NCBI GenBank assembly: GCA_900755095.1
Contig: CAAEFE010000092.1
Span: 1-64,000 of the forward strand
Direction of reading: 5' to 3'
DNA length: 64,000 nucleotides
Origin: an uncultured Bacteroides sp.
GTDB taxonomy: Bacteria; Bacteroidota; Bacteroidia; Bacteroidales; Bacteroidaceae
Within the stretch, counting starts at the first letter, position 1, and every line of letters starts with the position of its first letter. A program made the translations under genes and the position numbers. Positions 33,458 through 42,323 of this stretch are shown here, piece by piece. Below the pieces are notes generated by a model. The model was not told where the DNA came from, did not search any database, and was given only the letters and a program-made list of their open reading frames with translations.

Positions 33458-33821
33458 CTCTTAGAATTATGTGATTCATCATATTTGTATATATTTTAAT
33501 GCCATCATTGCACATTTCCTCTAAATCCTTTTTCTTTAGTTGGTATTTTTGTTCTTCTTCATCCTCTTGCTTGCATTGATAAGTAAAGAGAGCCATAATA
33601 AACAAAATAGTAGAGATGGTACAAATAGTTATCATACCAAGAAAACAAAAATCAACTGCTGTCATAATAGTACTTTTTCTATTAGCCGGATAAACTAGAA
33701 ACAGATAGCTTAAATTCAAACAAATAATATTTGCTATTTCTGATTGATTGATTAACTTTGTATTGAAAACGTTCTTTGATAAAGATGAAATATAAGAGGT
33801 GATATTTATAAGAAAGGACAT
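33423..33821 (-). CDS. Two-TM membrane protein at right prophage end
   Basis: The 132-residue product has two hydrophobic stretches (IANIICLNLSYLFLVY; MITICTISTILFIMALFTY) and a charged C-terminal coiled segment. It is convergent with and overlaps the previous gene. A 20-bp sequence shared with the repressor promoter region lies inside it (33,741-33,760). It is the last phage gene. Function unknown; less certain than its neighbours. Confidence 0.5.
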   Translation of the reverse strand: MSFLINITSYISSLSKNVFNTKLINQSEIANIICLNLSYLFLVYPANRKSTIMTAVDFCFLGMITICTISTILFIMALFTYQCKQEDEEEQKYQLKKKDLEEMCNDGIKIYTNMMNHIILRAKESVDIQSDQ

Positions 33822-33836
33822 GAGTATCGTTTTTTA

Positions 33837-33855
33837 ATGCAAATTCGGTGCAAAT
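33837..33855 (+). repeat. Paired arm-type integrase sites, right end of prophage
   Basis: ATGCAAAT at 33,837 and GTGCAAAT at 33,848, again 11 bp apart, mirror the pair beside the integrase. They lie about 60 bp from the tRNA junction and are probably integrase arm sites. Confidence 0.5.
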
Positions 33856-33915
33856 AGATTTTATAAATATTATAAGATATTAATTATAAGCGTTTTAGGT
33901 GATGTAGAAAAACGC

Positions 33916-33959
33916 CTCTCACGCATGTAATACGAGTTCGATTCTCGTACCCACTACCA
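33916..33959 (+). pseudogene. 3' half of a tRNA (Glu-like, CTC), prophage right junction (attR)
   Basis: Read as a tRNA: anticodon loop CTCTCAC, 3' anticodon strand GCATG, variable loop TAAT, perfect T arm ACGAG-TTCGATT-CTCGT, acceptor strand ACCCACT, A, CCA. No matching 5' half (AGTGGGT, CATGC) precedes it; phage-like DNA starts at the anticodon loop. Integrases often cross over in the 7-base anticodon loop, so this is best read as attR, with the restored tRNA expected at attL left of the window. The amino acid identity is inferred from the loop alone. Confidence 0.7.
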
Positions 33960-33961
33960 AA

Positions 33962-33999
33962 GAAAAAGAGGAAATGCAGTTTAACTACATTTCCTCTTT
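33962..33999. terminator. Bidirectional terminator after tRNA half and lipoprotein gene
   Basis: A 15-bp perfect stem (GAAAAAGAGGAAATG and its complement) with an 8-base loop. It ends the tRNA transcript to the right and the lipoprotein transcript to the left; one arm encodes the last lipoprotein residues KEKEEM. Confidence 0.8.
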
Positions 34000-34713
34000 T
34001 TCTTTATAGATCTCGAAGTAAGATTCCTTATCAATCCTCAACCGGACTCTATCCTCCCTTTTCTGCCCTGCCAGATTCACAAACAGATTGAAATACAATT
34101 GGCTGAAAGAAAGGTTGGAACGATCATAAGTAATATCAAATGTCCAGGTTCTACGAAAAGAATCGAACGTTGCATACGATTGCTCACCCCCTTTACACAT
34201 AAACACTTCCGGGAAAGACGTAGGAGGATAAGGTTGGAATAAACCCGCTAATTGAGCATAAATATAGTCAATCATCCATTCGTCTCCTGTTAAAGTCAAT
34301 TCTCCCTTTAAACGGAGCTTGATGGCATAACTGGCAGTCACGTCGGACGAAGTATAAACAGGAACCTGGCTTTCTGCCGGATAGTTGCCGTCTTTATATC
34401 CAAGACTCATCGTTAGTTTGGATAGACCGACGCCATTAAAGCCACTCACCTCCTGATCTGCCAACCGGTTTTTCAGACTGACCATGAATGTCAGTTTACC
34501 GAGCGTCGGATCACCCGGATATTGTGCAAGCGTGTCCAGTACATAATCTTCGGTATTGTAACTACGGGTTATTAAATCACCCTTTCCAGCCTCCAAAGCC
34601 GGACCGCCTCTTTCCACATCCACGTTGCCAACCGGATAATAAATAGCATCATTATCCCTTACGCAACCACTCAAACAGAACAGCAACACTGCCAAGCCTA
34701 TTATCTTATTCAT
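33985..34713 (-). CDS. Bacteroides exported lipoprotein, unknown function
   Basis: The protein of about 242 residues has a lipoprotein signal (MNKIIGLAVLLFCLSGC) and a beta-rich body. I chose the ATG at 34,713, which is spaced well from an AGAGGT ribosome site. Its promoter -7 element TATCTTTG (plus 34,741-34,748) faces away from the Crp-like gene's promoter. This is the first chromosomal gene right of the prophage. No known domain is recognised. Confidence 0.8.
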   Translation of the reverse strand: MNKIIGLAVLLFCLSGCVRDNDAIYYPVGNVDVERGGPALEAGKGDLITRSYNTEDYVLDTLAQYPGDPTLGKLTFMVSLKNRLADQEVSGFNGVGLSKLTMSLGYKDGNYPAESQVPVYTSSDVTASYAIKLRLKGELTLTGDEWMIDYIYAQLAGLFQPYPPTSFPEVFMCKGGEQSYATFDSFRRTWTFDITYDRSNLSFSQLYFNLFVNLAGQKREDRVRLRIDKESYFEIYKEKEEM

Positions 34714-34740
34714 TATCATCATACCTCTTGATTTTGCGGA

Positions 34741-34799
34741 CAAAGATACATCTTTTTTATACCACACTTGATTTATGTCAACCGTTTTTAGTATTTTTG
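34741..34799. promoter_or_regulatory. Divergent promoters, lipoprotein and Crp-like gene
   Basis: The leftward -7 TATCTTTG is on the complement of 34,741-34,748. The rightward -7 TATTTTTG is at 34,792-34,799, with a TTGA -33-like element at 34,768 and 20-base spacing. Both match the Bacteroides primary sigma consensus TAnnTTTG. Confidence 0.7.
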
Positions 34800-34821
34800 C
34801 ACACATCAAGACAGAAAAGAC

Positions 34822-35406
34822 ATGGATACATTATTAAGAGAGACTGTAAATGCTGTTGTAAATTCCCGCTTTCCGGAAATGAGTATAGAAGGAAGACGAC
34901 AGATAGAAAGTATACTGATTCGTGAAGAATTTCCCAAAGGAGCAATAGCGCTGAATGAAGGAGAAGTAGCTCATGAAATCGTATTTGTCGGCAAAGGGAT
35001 GCTTAGGCAGTACTATTACAAGAATGGGAAAGACGTGACCGAACATTTCTCATACGAAGGATGTATCGTGATGTGCATTGAGAGTTTTCTGAAACAAGTA
35101 CCCACCCGGCTAATCGTGGAAACCCTCGAACCTTCCATTATCTACCTGTTCCCTCGCGACATGATACAAAAATTGGCAAAAGAGAACTGGGAAATCAATA
35201 TGTTCTACCAAAAGATACTGGAATACTCCTTGATTGTGTCACAGATTAAAGCAGACTCCTGGCGCTTTGAATCCGCCCGCGAACGCTATAACCTCCTGCT
35301 CGAAACACATCCGGAAATTATCAAACGTGCACCTCTGGCACACATTGCCTCTTATCTTTTGATGACACCGGAAACACTAAGCCGTGTGCGCTCCGGTGTT
35401 CTATGA
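34822..35406 (+). CDS. Crp/Fnr family transcriptional regulator
   Basis: The 194 residues have an N-terminal cyclic-nucleotide-binding-like beta barrel (PKGAIALNEGEVAHEIVFVGKGMLRQYYYKNG) and a C-terminal winged helix (IASYLLMTPETLSRVRSG). This short form is the usual Bacteroidetes type, in which the effector is mostly unknown. The canonical cAMP-binding RXS motif is not apparent. It may control the divergent lipoprotein gene, with which it shares a promoter region. Confidence 0.88.
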   Translation: MDTLLRETVNAVVNSRFPEMSIEGRRQIESILIREEFPKGAIALNEGEVAHEIVFVGKGMLRQYYYKNGKDVTEHFSYEGCIVMCIESFLKQVPTRLIVETLEPSIIYLFPRDMIQKLAKENWEINMFYQKILEYSLIVSQIKADSWRFESARERYNLLLETHPEIIKRAPLAHIASYLLMTPETLSRVRSGVL

Positions 35407-35408
35407 TT

Positions 35409-36311
35409 TTAGCGGCTTTTCCGGTATTCTTTAGGAGACATACCAGTGTAATGCTTGAAATACTTTCCAAAGAACGACTGGTTGGCAAAATTCAGCCGAT
35501 CGGCAATCTCTTGTATATTCATACTTGAAGAATTCAGAAGTGCTTTCGCTTCCAGAATCACCAGTTCGTCTATCCACTCCCCCACCGTTTTTCCGCTGAC
35601 CTCTTTTACTACTCCCGAAAGATGCTTCGGCGTCAGACACAACTGGTCAGCATAGAATTTCACGCTCCGTTCAGACTGGTAAGACTCCACTAAAGACTCA
35701 TAAAAACGTTCGAAAATATATTCTTTCCGGCTTTTATTTTTCATGGTAGTAGCATTGGCTGGCGCATGATTGGTAAAGATATTACAAAGTTCAAAAAAGA
35801 ACCCTTGCATCAAGCCCATTACCACTTCTTTACGATATAAAGCCTCCTTATTCTTCAACCGTTTTCTGATAAATGCATGATATTCCTTCACAGTCTCCTG
35901 CTCCTGCGGTGTAAGATTGAAACACGGGTAATCTTTCAGATAAAAGAATAAGGAAAGCACATTACTGATCTTAGGCAATGTCTCCAACAAGTTCTTCGAC
36001 ACAGCAAAGAATATCGCTTTAAAGTCGGAACTGAAACACCGCTGTTCGACAATCTGATTAGGCAGCGCGATCACCATTAATCCGGGGAACAGTTGGAACT
36101 CACGTAAACTAATATTAAAAGTACCAGTACCTTCCAGGCAAAGACCTACCGTCAACACCTCCAGTTTAGTCGGTCCATTATACAACGATATAACGCTCTC
36201 CGTATCGAAGAGCGCTATATCATTATCAACAACATCAATGTTGCCAGAATCTATATGTTTAGAATGAACTACCGAAGAAATACCTACTTTGGGAACATTT
36301 TGAATATACAT
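35409..36311 (-). CDS. AraC family transcriptional regulator
   Basis: This protein of about 300 residues has an N-terminal cupin-like sensing region (FNISLREFQLFPGLMVIALPNQ) and a C-terminal double helix-turn-helix (FYADQLCLTPKHLSGVVKEVSG, then IQEIADRLNFANQSFFGKYFKHYTGMSPKEYR). The start at 36,311 is set by a -7 element TATATTTG (complement of 36,330-36,337), which the longer frame from 36,344 would overlap. It converges with the Crp-like gene. Targets unknown. Confidence 0.9.
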   Translation of the reverse strand: MYIQNVPKVGISSVVHSKHIDSGNIDVVDNDIALFDTESVISLYNGPTKLEVLTVGLCLEGTGTFNISLREFQLFPGLMVIALPNQIVEQRCFSSDFKAIFFAVSKNLLETLPKISNVLSLFFYLKDYPCFNLTPQEQETVKEYHAFIRKRLKNKEALYRKEVVMGLMQGFFFELCNIFTNHAPANATTMKNKSRKEYIFERFYESLVESYQSERSVKFYADQLCLTPKHLSGVVKEVSGKTVGEWIDELVILEAKALLNSSSMNIQEIADRLNFANQSFFGKYFKHYTGMSPKEYRKSR

Positions 36312-36404
36312 ACTCTCTCTTTTTTGCGACAAATATACCAGCATTTAATCAGATATACAAGCCGTTCAAGAGTATTATCAGACATAATGAACACTTTTAG
36401 TTAC

Positions 36405-38147
36405 TTATTGAACAGACCGGAATAAATATACAGAATCACGTTGGGCAGCCGGCACTGTCCATTTCTCCGGAACAAACTTCCACTGATTCAGGGCTTTGGG
36501 GTTCATCGTACCTTTCTTTTCGATATAATTCATCAAATAGAAACGAAGATCTTTATCTGTAGAGAAAATTATGCGGTCCTTCAAATCCTCCTGCGGAATA
36601 CCCGATCCTTTCGTCAACAGTTCTCCACCACCATTACCACGATAAGAATTTAAGGCCACTTTATATATCTTATCCATACGGAAAGGAGAACCGTCCGCCA
36701 TGCTCGTAATCGTAATCTTTTCTCCCTTCGGTTTTGTCACGTCCACCGTATAAATAATGCCGGAAGCCGAGTCGAAATTAAAACTGAAGTTCTGGAAAGA
36801 AGCCCTGTCTTCCGCACCTTCCCGAGGTTTCTTCTTGAACCAGAGCAGATGATCTTCCGGTGACTTCATCTGGTTCGTCCACATATAATAAGACATCTCC
36901 AGAAAATCCTTAATCTCCTTTCCGGACAACGTCATCACATACAGCATATTCTCATACTTATACAAGTTGAACATATCACTGACAAACACATCCCCTTTCT
37001 TTATCTCCGCATCAAACGAAAGCGGAGCGGCAAAAGAGATGTCAGCTCCGGTTATATCGAGCTGTAAAGTATGTATCAAATCAATAAAAGCAGAAGGACC
37101 GAAGAAAGCAGGATGAGTAGAGATACTCTCGGTAAAAGTGCCGATCTTCTTGGATACAAACTTCTGCACCGTCTCATATTGCGGAGCAAAACGCTTCATG
37201 AAATCCTCGCTGATTCCGTAAGCTTCCGTTTCTGTCAACTCCCCTTTGACGTCCTTGCTCTGCACCTTTCCATCTTTCAGTTTCAAGGTCACATCGACAT
37301 TAGACAATACAATTCCATTGCTGGCCGGATCGATAATCAACACCGAATCTCCGGCTACATTCATCACCTTCTTACATTCGCGGGCATGATCGTGTCCCAT
37401 CAATACAATATCGAATCCAGGTACATTCTTCGCTACGTTAAGAGAAGCATTCTCATTGTATTTGCCCGACATTTTGAAAGCCTCCTGTCCGGCATGAAAC
37501 AATCCGATCACCAAATCCGGATTCTCTTTTTCACGGATAATCTTCATCCATTTGCGTGCCGTCTCTTCCATATCATCGAAACGCAAGCCTTTCCACAGAT
37601 TTTCAGAAAGCCATGCAGGGATGGCAGGAGTAATCATACCCAATACCACAATCTTCACGCCATCACGTTCCAACACCTTATAAGGAGCCAGATGGGGTTT
37701 TCCCGTAGACGTATCAATGATGTTGGCACCCAACACAGGGAAGTCACAAGTGGCTATCCAACGGTCGAACACAGCACGTCCCGTTTCCACATCATGGTTC
37801 CCCATATTACCGGCATCATATTTCATGAAATTCATCATTTCCGAACAAAGATGAGGAGACACCGTATCTATATAATTATAGTAATAGGCAGTAGGCTGTC
37901 CCTGTAAAATATCACCATTATCCAGCAATATCAGATTCTCTTTATACTGTTCACGCTCTTTCTGCACGAAAGAATAAATACGTGCCAGACTACCCTTCCA
38001 CTCGTGGCGGGTTATAAAATTGTAAGGATAATAATTACCATGTACGTCACTCGTTTCCACAATCTTCAGCTTCACCACCTTTTCCTGCGCCGCAACAGAC
38101 AGTACGAGACAGAAAAGCAAGCCATAAATAAATCCTATTCGTTTCAT
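36405..38147 (-). CDS. Periplasmic 5'-nucleotidase/2',3'-cyclic phosphodiesterase (UshA type)
   Basis: The 580-residue protein has a signal peptide (MKRIGFIYGLLFCLVLSVAAQ). The N-terminal metallophosphoesterase domain has its metal motifs ETSDVHGNYYPY, DNGDILQGQP, MGNHDVETG, GLFHAG and GHDHARE. The C-terminal nucleotidase domain contains the substrate-binding NSYRGNGGGELL. It hydrolyses extracellular nucleotides for salvage. It overlaps the histidine kinase by 4 bp, so the pair is coupled. Confidence 0.9.
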   Translation of the reverse strand: MKRIGFIYGLLFCLVLSVAAQEKVVKLKIVETSDVHGNYYPYNFITRHEWKGSLARIYSFVQKEREQYKENLILLDNGDILQGQPTAYYYNYIDTVSPHLCSEMMNFMKYDAGNMGNHDVETGRAVFDRWIATCDFPVLGANIIDTSTGKPHLAPYKVLERDGVKIVVLGMITPAIPAWLSENLWKGLRFDDMEETARKWMKIIREKENPDLVIGLFHAGQEAFKMSGKYNENASLNVAKNVPGFDIVLMGHDHARECKKVMNVAGDSVLIIDPASNGIVLSNVDVTLKLKDGKVQSKDVKGELTETEAYGISEDFMKRFAPQYETVQKFVSKKIGTFTESISTHPAFFGPSAFIDLIHTLQLDITGADISFAAPLSFDAEIKKGDVFVSDMFNLYKYENMLYVMTLSGKEIKDFLEMSYYMWTNQMKSPEDHLLWFKKKPREGAEDRASFQNFSFNFDSASGIIYTVDVTKPKGEKITITSMADGSPFRMDKIYKVALNSYRGNGGGELLTKGSGIPQEDLKDRIIFSTDKDLRFYLMNYIEKKGTMNPKALNQWKFVPEKWTVPAAQRDSVYLFRSVQ

Positions 38148-40072
38148 TCTTTTTCTATATTTAGCGGATGCGAAAATACGAACCGTGCCCCACCGGTATA
38201 GTCAGGATCGATCCATATACTTCCTTTCCATTTATGCACAATCAATTTACAGATAGACAATCCCAATCCGGTTCCCTGGGCGTACTCATTCAGCTTTTCA
38301 AAACGCTCGAACACAAGTCCCTGTTTTTCTTTCGGGATACCGCATCCGGTATCCGTTACCGAGAAAATAGCCATTTGCTTTTCCTCATTCACAGAAAAGT
38401 CCAAGGTAATCTTCCCGCGTTTCGTAAATTTGTCGGCGTTGGACAGCAGATTAATGATTACCTGTTGCATACGCTGCACATCCGTCACCATCCGGAAAGT
38501 TTCAAAAGAAGTGGAAAACAAGAACTGATTGTCCGACGACTGCCGTGAAAAACTAACAGAGGCAACCACCTGACTACACAACTGCACCACATCACATTCC
38601 TCCCACGTCAAAGTCACCCGGTTCGCCTCCAGACGTGAAAGATCGAGAATATCATTAATCAGACGAAGCAACAAATCCGAATTGGTTTTGATAATCTTAT
38701 AATAAGACTGCTGTTCATCCTCCGTGCTACCGCCCATTGCCAGTACATCCGAAAAGCCGACAATCGAGTTCAACGGCGTCCGTATCTCATGACTCATATT
38801 GGCAAGGAAAGCACTCTTCAGACGATTAGACTCTTCCGCCCTGTCTTTCGCTACACGCAAATCCTTCTCCGATTTCAGAAGCTCGTCTTTCAAACGTTTC
38901 GTACGGAAATAATAGAAAAGAGAGATACATAAGCCAAGTACCAGAATCACGAACAAAGCACAAGCAGACCATATCTGATAAGTATATTGCTGATAGAACG
39001 AAACCGGTTGGTTGACAAGCTGCACTTTAAAAGGCAACACGCTTGGGTGCAGCCCCCACTCTTTCACCTTCCGGCTATCCAATACCGCTTTAGAGCCAAT
39101 GATCGAAAGATGCTTCCCCGTATCCTCCGGGTGCTGATCCATCCGTATGGACTCCATAGCCATTTCTCCTCCCACTTTCCGATAATCGGGCAGCACTCCT
39201 CCTATCGCCCAATATCCAAGGCTCACCGATGAAGGAGTAAAAGCCGGGATGGTAGGAGTAGCCTCCATCATGGCATACGTCGCATTCCGCATGAAATACC
39301 CCTCGTTCATATCCACACGCCACGTTCCCACCAGAATAACCGTATTTTCGGGCAGCTGTCTCAATTCCTCAACGATGGTATAAATAGAATGTCTCCGGCC
39401 GTCCATCAAAATCAAATCCAGATCGGGGAACTTCTTCATTTCTTTTCGTACCAACGCTTGCATAGTCACTCCGCCATAAGTATTGTCCGAGATAAAGGCA
39501 ATGTGTTTCGTTTTCGGATAGAAAGCTTGAATCATGGAGATATTACCTTCTATATTATATTGATTGATAAATCCCGATTCCAGTTCGGGAATATCCAGAT
39601 GATCTTCAAAGATATCGACAGATTCGGGCATCCAGCAATCAAGGTTTTCCACCGTATCTTTTGGCAATATCACCACATTACTACTGGCCAGACTGCACAT
39701 CACCGGCACTTTCACCTGCATTTCATCCCTCTGCGACAAATAGGCAGCCCACGCTTCCTGTCCTAATAAAATAATTTGTGCCGGATGCTTTTCTCCCTGA
39801 TATTTAGCCAGAATCTGCGTCATCATCGCGCTCCATAACGGAGCCTCCGAGAAACTTTTACAGTTCATGTTTTCGATGACAATGTCGCGCTGTCCTCCCA
39901 ACTTACTATATTCATCCATATAATCGGAAATAGTGACCGAGGTTTGGTGTGCTGCCGGATTATAAGAGCAAATAATCAGAATAGGTTTCTTATCTTTAGA
40001 GACAGCCAATACTTCCGTTGACTGCAGAAGCCAAAGGAAACAGATAAAAAGATATCCAAGACGTCCCAGCAT
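38144..40072 (-). CDS. Membrane sensor histidine kinase
   Basis: The product is about 642 residues. A signal/TM starts the protein, a periplasmic domain of about 350 residues resembles type I binding-protein folds (ILIICSYNPAAHQTSVTISDY), and a TM helix follows (IWSACALFVILVLGLCISLFYYF). Then come HisKA with the phospho-acceptor in FLANMSHEIRTPLNS, and HATPase (NLLSNADKFTKRG, DTGCGIP, GTGLGLSICK). No receiver domain or response regulator gene is nearby. Start chosen at 40,072. Its promoter -7 (TATATTTG, complement of 40,113-40,120) diverges from tex. Confidence 0.9.
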   Translation of the reverse strand: MLGRLGYLFICFLWLLQSTEVLAVSKDKKPILIICSYNPAAHQTSVTISDYMDEYSKLGGQRDIVIENMNCKSFSEAPLWSAMMTQILAKYQGEKHPAQIILLGQEAWAAYLSQRDEMQVKVPVMCSLASSNVVILPKDTVENLDCWMPESVDIFEDHLDIPELESGFINQYNIEGNISMIQAFYPKTKHIAFISDNTYGGVTMQALVRKEMKKFPDLDLILMDGRRHSIYTIVEELRQLPENTVILVGTWRVDMNEGYFMRNATYAMMEATPTIPAFTPSSVSLGYWAIGGVLPDYRKVGGEMAMESIRMDQHPEDTGKHLSIIGSKAVLDSRKVKEWGLHPSVLPFKVQLVNQPVSFYQQYTYQIWSACALFVILVLGLCISLFYYFRTKRLKDELLKSEKDLRVAKDRAEESNRLKSAFLANMSHEIRTPLNSIVGFSDVLAMGGSTEDEQQSYYKIIKTNSDLLLRLINDILDLSRLEANRVTLTWEECDVVQLCSQVVASVSFSRQSSDNQFLFSTSFETFRMVTDVQRMQQVIINLLSNADKFTKRGKITLDFSVNEEKQMAIFSVTDTGCGIPKEKQGLVFERFEKLNEYAQGTGLGLSICKLIVHKWKGSIWIDPDYTGGARFVFSHPLNIEKE

Positions 40073-40152
40073 AATTATGCAGTTTTGATGTGTTAATTCA
40101 TTAATTGAGTTGCAAATATAGTAAAACTTGTCGGGTTTAGCAGATTTATATG

Positions 40153-40160
40153 TATTTTTG
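40153..40160 (+). promoter_or_regulatory. Promoter -7 element of tex
   Basis: TATTTTTG matches TAnnTTTG and lies 31 bases before the tex start codon. Confidence 0.6.
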
Positions 40161-40190
40161 TCGCTCATTTACTCTCAAAAAATACAAATT

Positions 40191-42323
40191 ATGGAATTAT
40201 TTCACAAGATGATTTCCGGTTTTCTGGGTATACCGGAAAGACAAATAAGTAGTACGCTCCATCTTTTGGGTGAAGGTGCTACGATTCCCTTCATCAGTCG
40301 TTACCGTAAAGAAGCTACCGGCGGACTGGATGAAGTGCAGATAGAGCAAATAAAAGAGCAACACGATAAGTTGTGCGACATAGCCAAACGGAAAGAAACG
40401 ATTCTCGGCACCATCAACGAGCAGGGAAAACTGACTGCCGAACTGGAGAAACGTATCAACGACACCTGGAATCCGACGGAACTGGAAGACATTTATCTTC
40501 CTTATAAACCCAAGCGGAAGACACGTGCTGAAGTAGCCCGCCAGAAAGGGTTGGAACCGCTTGCCACCATCCTGATGTTGCAAAGGGAAAACAATCTTAG
40601 TACCAAGGCTGCCTCCTTCGTGAAAGGAGACGTGAAAGATGTGGAAGATGCCCTGAAAGGCGCCCGTGACATCATTGCAGAGCAAGTGAACGAGGACGAA
40701 CGTGCCCGCAACACGGTACGTAATCAGTTCAGCCGCCAGGCAGAGATTAGTGCCAAAGTAGTGAAAGGAAAAGAGGAAGAAGCAGCGAAATACCGCGATT
40801 ATTTCGATTTCTCCGAGCCACTGAAACGTTGCACGTCCCACCGTCTACTCGCCATCCGCCGGGCAGAGTCGGAAGGGGTGCTGAAAGTGTCTATCAATCC
40901 CGACGACGAGGCCTGCATCGAACGCCTGGAACGTCAGTTCGTACGTGGCAACAACGAGTGTAGCCAGCAGGTGGACGAAGCCACAGTCGATGCCTACAAG
41001 CGTCTGCTCAAGCCCTCCATCGAAACAGAATTTGCCGCTCAATCCAAAGAAAAAGCCGACGAGGAAGCCATCCGGGTATTCACCGAGAACCTCCGTCAAC
41101 TTCTTCTCGCCCCTCCATTGGGACAAAAACGGGTGCTCGCCATCGACCCCGGATTCCGTACGGGATGTAAAGTTGTCTGCCTCGATGCACAAGGCAATCT
41201 GTTGCATAATGAGAATATCTATCCGCATCCTCCCGTGAACAAAACAGGAGAAGCTGCTTCCAAACTCCGCAAGATGATTGAGGCCTATCAGATAGAAGCC
41301 ATTTCCATCGGCAACGGAACGGCAAGCCGTGAGACAGAAGATTTCATCAACAGCCAAAGCTTCGACCGTCAGATACCCGTGTTTGTAGTCAGTGAGCAGG
41401 GAGCTTCCATTTATTCGGCTTCGAAGATTGCCCGCGACGAGTTTCCCGATTATGACGTAACGGTGCGGGGAGCAGTCTCCATCGGCCGCCGCCTGATGGA
41501 CCCGTTGGCAGAATTGGTGAAGATAGATCCTAAATCCATCGGTGTAGGTCAATACCAGCACGATGTAGACCAGACAAAACTGAAAAAAGCGCTCGATCAG
41601 ACAGTAGAGAATTGCGTGAACCTGGTCGGTGTAAACCTGAATACGGCAAGCAGCCATCTATTGACTTATATCTCCGGACTGGGACCGCAACTGGCTCAAA
41701 ACATCGTCAACTACCGGGCGGAAAACGGAGCTTTCGGTTCACGGAAAGAGTTGATGAAAGTTCCTCGCATGGGTGCCAAGGCTTTCGAACAGTGTGCCGG
41801 ATTCCTCCGCATCCCCGGAGCCAAGAATCCGCTGGACAACACCGCCGTGCATCCGGAAAGCTACCACATCGTAGAGCAAATGGCCAAAGACCTGAAATGT
41901 ACCATCGACGAACTGATAGCCGACAAGGAACTCCGCCGGAAGATTAACATCTCCGCCTACATCACCCCTACCGTCGGTCTGCCCACCTTACAGGACATTC
42001 TGCAGGAACTCGACAAGCCGGGACGTGACCCGCGTAAGGCTATCAAAGTCTTCGAATTCGACAAGAACGTGCGCACCATAGCCGATTTGCGCGAAGGAAT
42101 GATTCTTCCGGGCATCGTAGGCAACATCACCAATTTCGGGGCGTTTGTCGATATAGGTATTAAGGAGAACGGACTGGTGCACCTCTCGCAATTAGCGGAA
42201 CGGTTCATTTCCGATCCGACGGAAGTGGTATCCATCCATCAACACGTCATGGTCAGAGTGATGAATGTAGATTATGACCGGAAACGGATTCAGCTTAGTA
42301 TGATCGGGGTACAGCAAGACTGA
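40191..42323 (+). CDS. tex: Tex-like RNA-binding transcription accessory protein
   Basis: This is about 710 residues: an N-terminal Tex-type helical domain (GEGATIPFISRYRKEATGGLDE), a YqgF/RNase H-like domain (VLAIDPGFRTGCKVV; ISIGNGTASRETE), helix-hairpin-helix repeats (LNTASSHLLTYISGLG; FGSRKELMKVPRMGAKAFEQCAGFLRI), and a final S1 RNA-binding domain (LPGIVGNITNFGAFVDIG). I chose the ATG at 40,191. It is a housekeeping protein linked with transcription and translation. Its 3' end overlaps the convergent protease gene by 29 bp. Confidence 0.95.
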   Translation: MELFHKMISGFLGIPERQISSTLHLLGEGATIPFISRYRKEATGGLDEVQIEQIKEQHDKLCDIAKRKETILGTINEQGKLTAELEKRINDTWNPTELEDIYLPYKPKRKTRAEVARQKGLEPLATILMLQRENNLSTKAASFVKGDVKDVEDALKGARDIIAEQVNEDERARNTVRNQFSRQAEISAKVVKGKEEEAAKYRDYFDFSEPLKRCTSHRLLAIRRAESEGVLKVSINPDDEACIERLERQFVRGNNECSQQVDEATVDAYKRLLKPSIETEFAAQSKEKADEEAIRVFTENLRQLLLAPPLGQKRVLAIDPGFRTGCKVVCLDAQGNLLHNENIYPHPPVNKTGEAASKLRKMIEAYQIEAISIGNGTASRETEDFINSQSFDRQIPVFVVSEQGASIYSASKIARDEFPDYDVTVRGAVSIGRRLMDPLAELVKIDPKSIGVGQYQHDVDQTKLKKALDQTVENCVNLVGVNLNTASSHLLTYISGLGPQLAQNIVNYRAENGAFGSRKELMKVPRMGAKAFEQCAGFLRIPGAKNPLDNTAVHPESYHIVEQMAKDLKCTIDELIADKELRRKINISAYITPTVGLPTLQDILQELDKPGRDPRKAIKVFEFDKNVRTIADLREGMILPGIVGNITNFGAFVDIGIKENGLVHLSQLAERFISDPTEVVSIHQHVMVRVMNVDYDRKRIQLSMIGVQQD

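Noticed and set aside
40845..41657. 270-codon frame antisense to tex
   Set aside because: It lies wholly inside a well-supported, highly conserved gene and has no promoter or domain.
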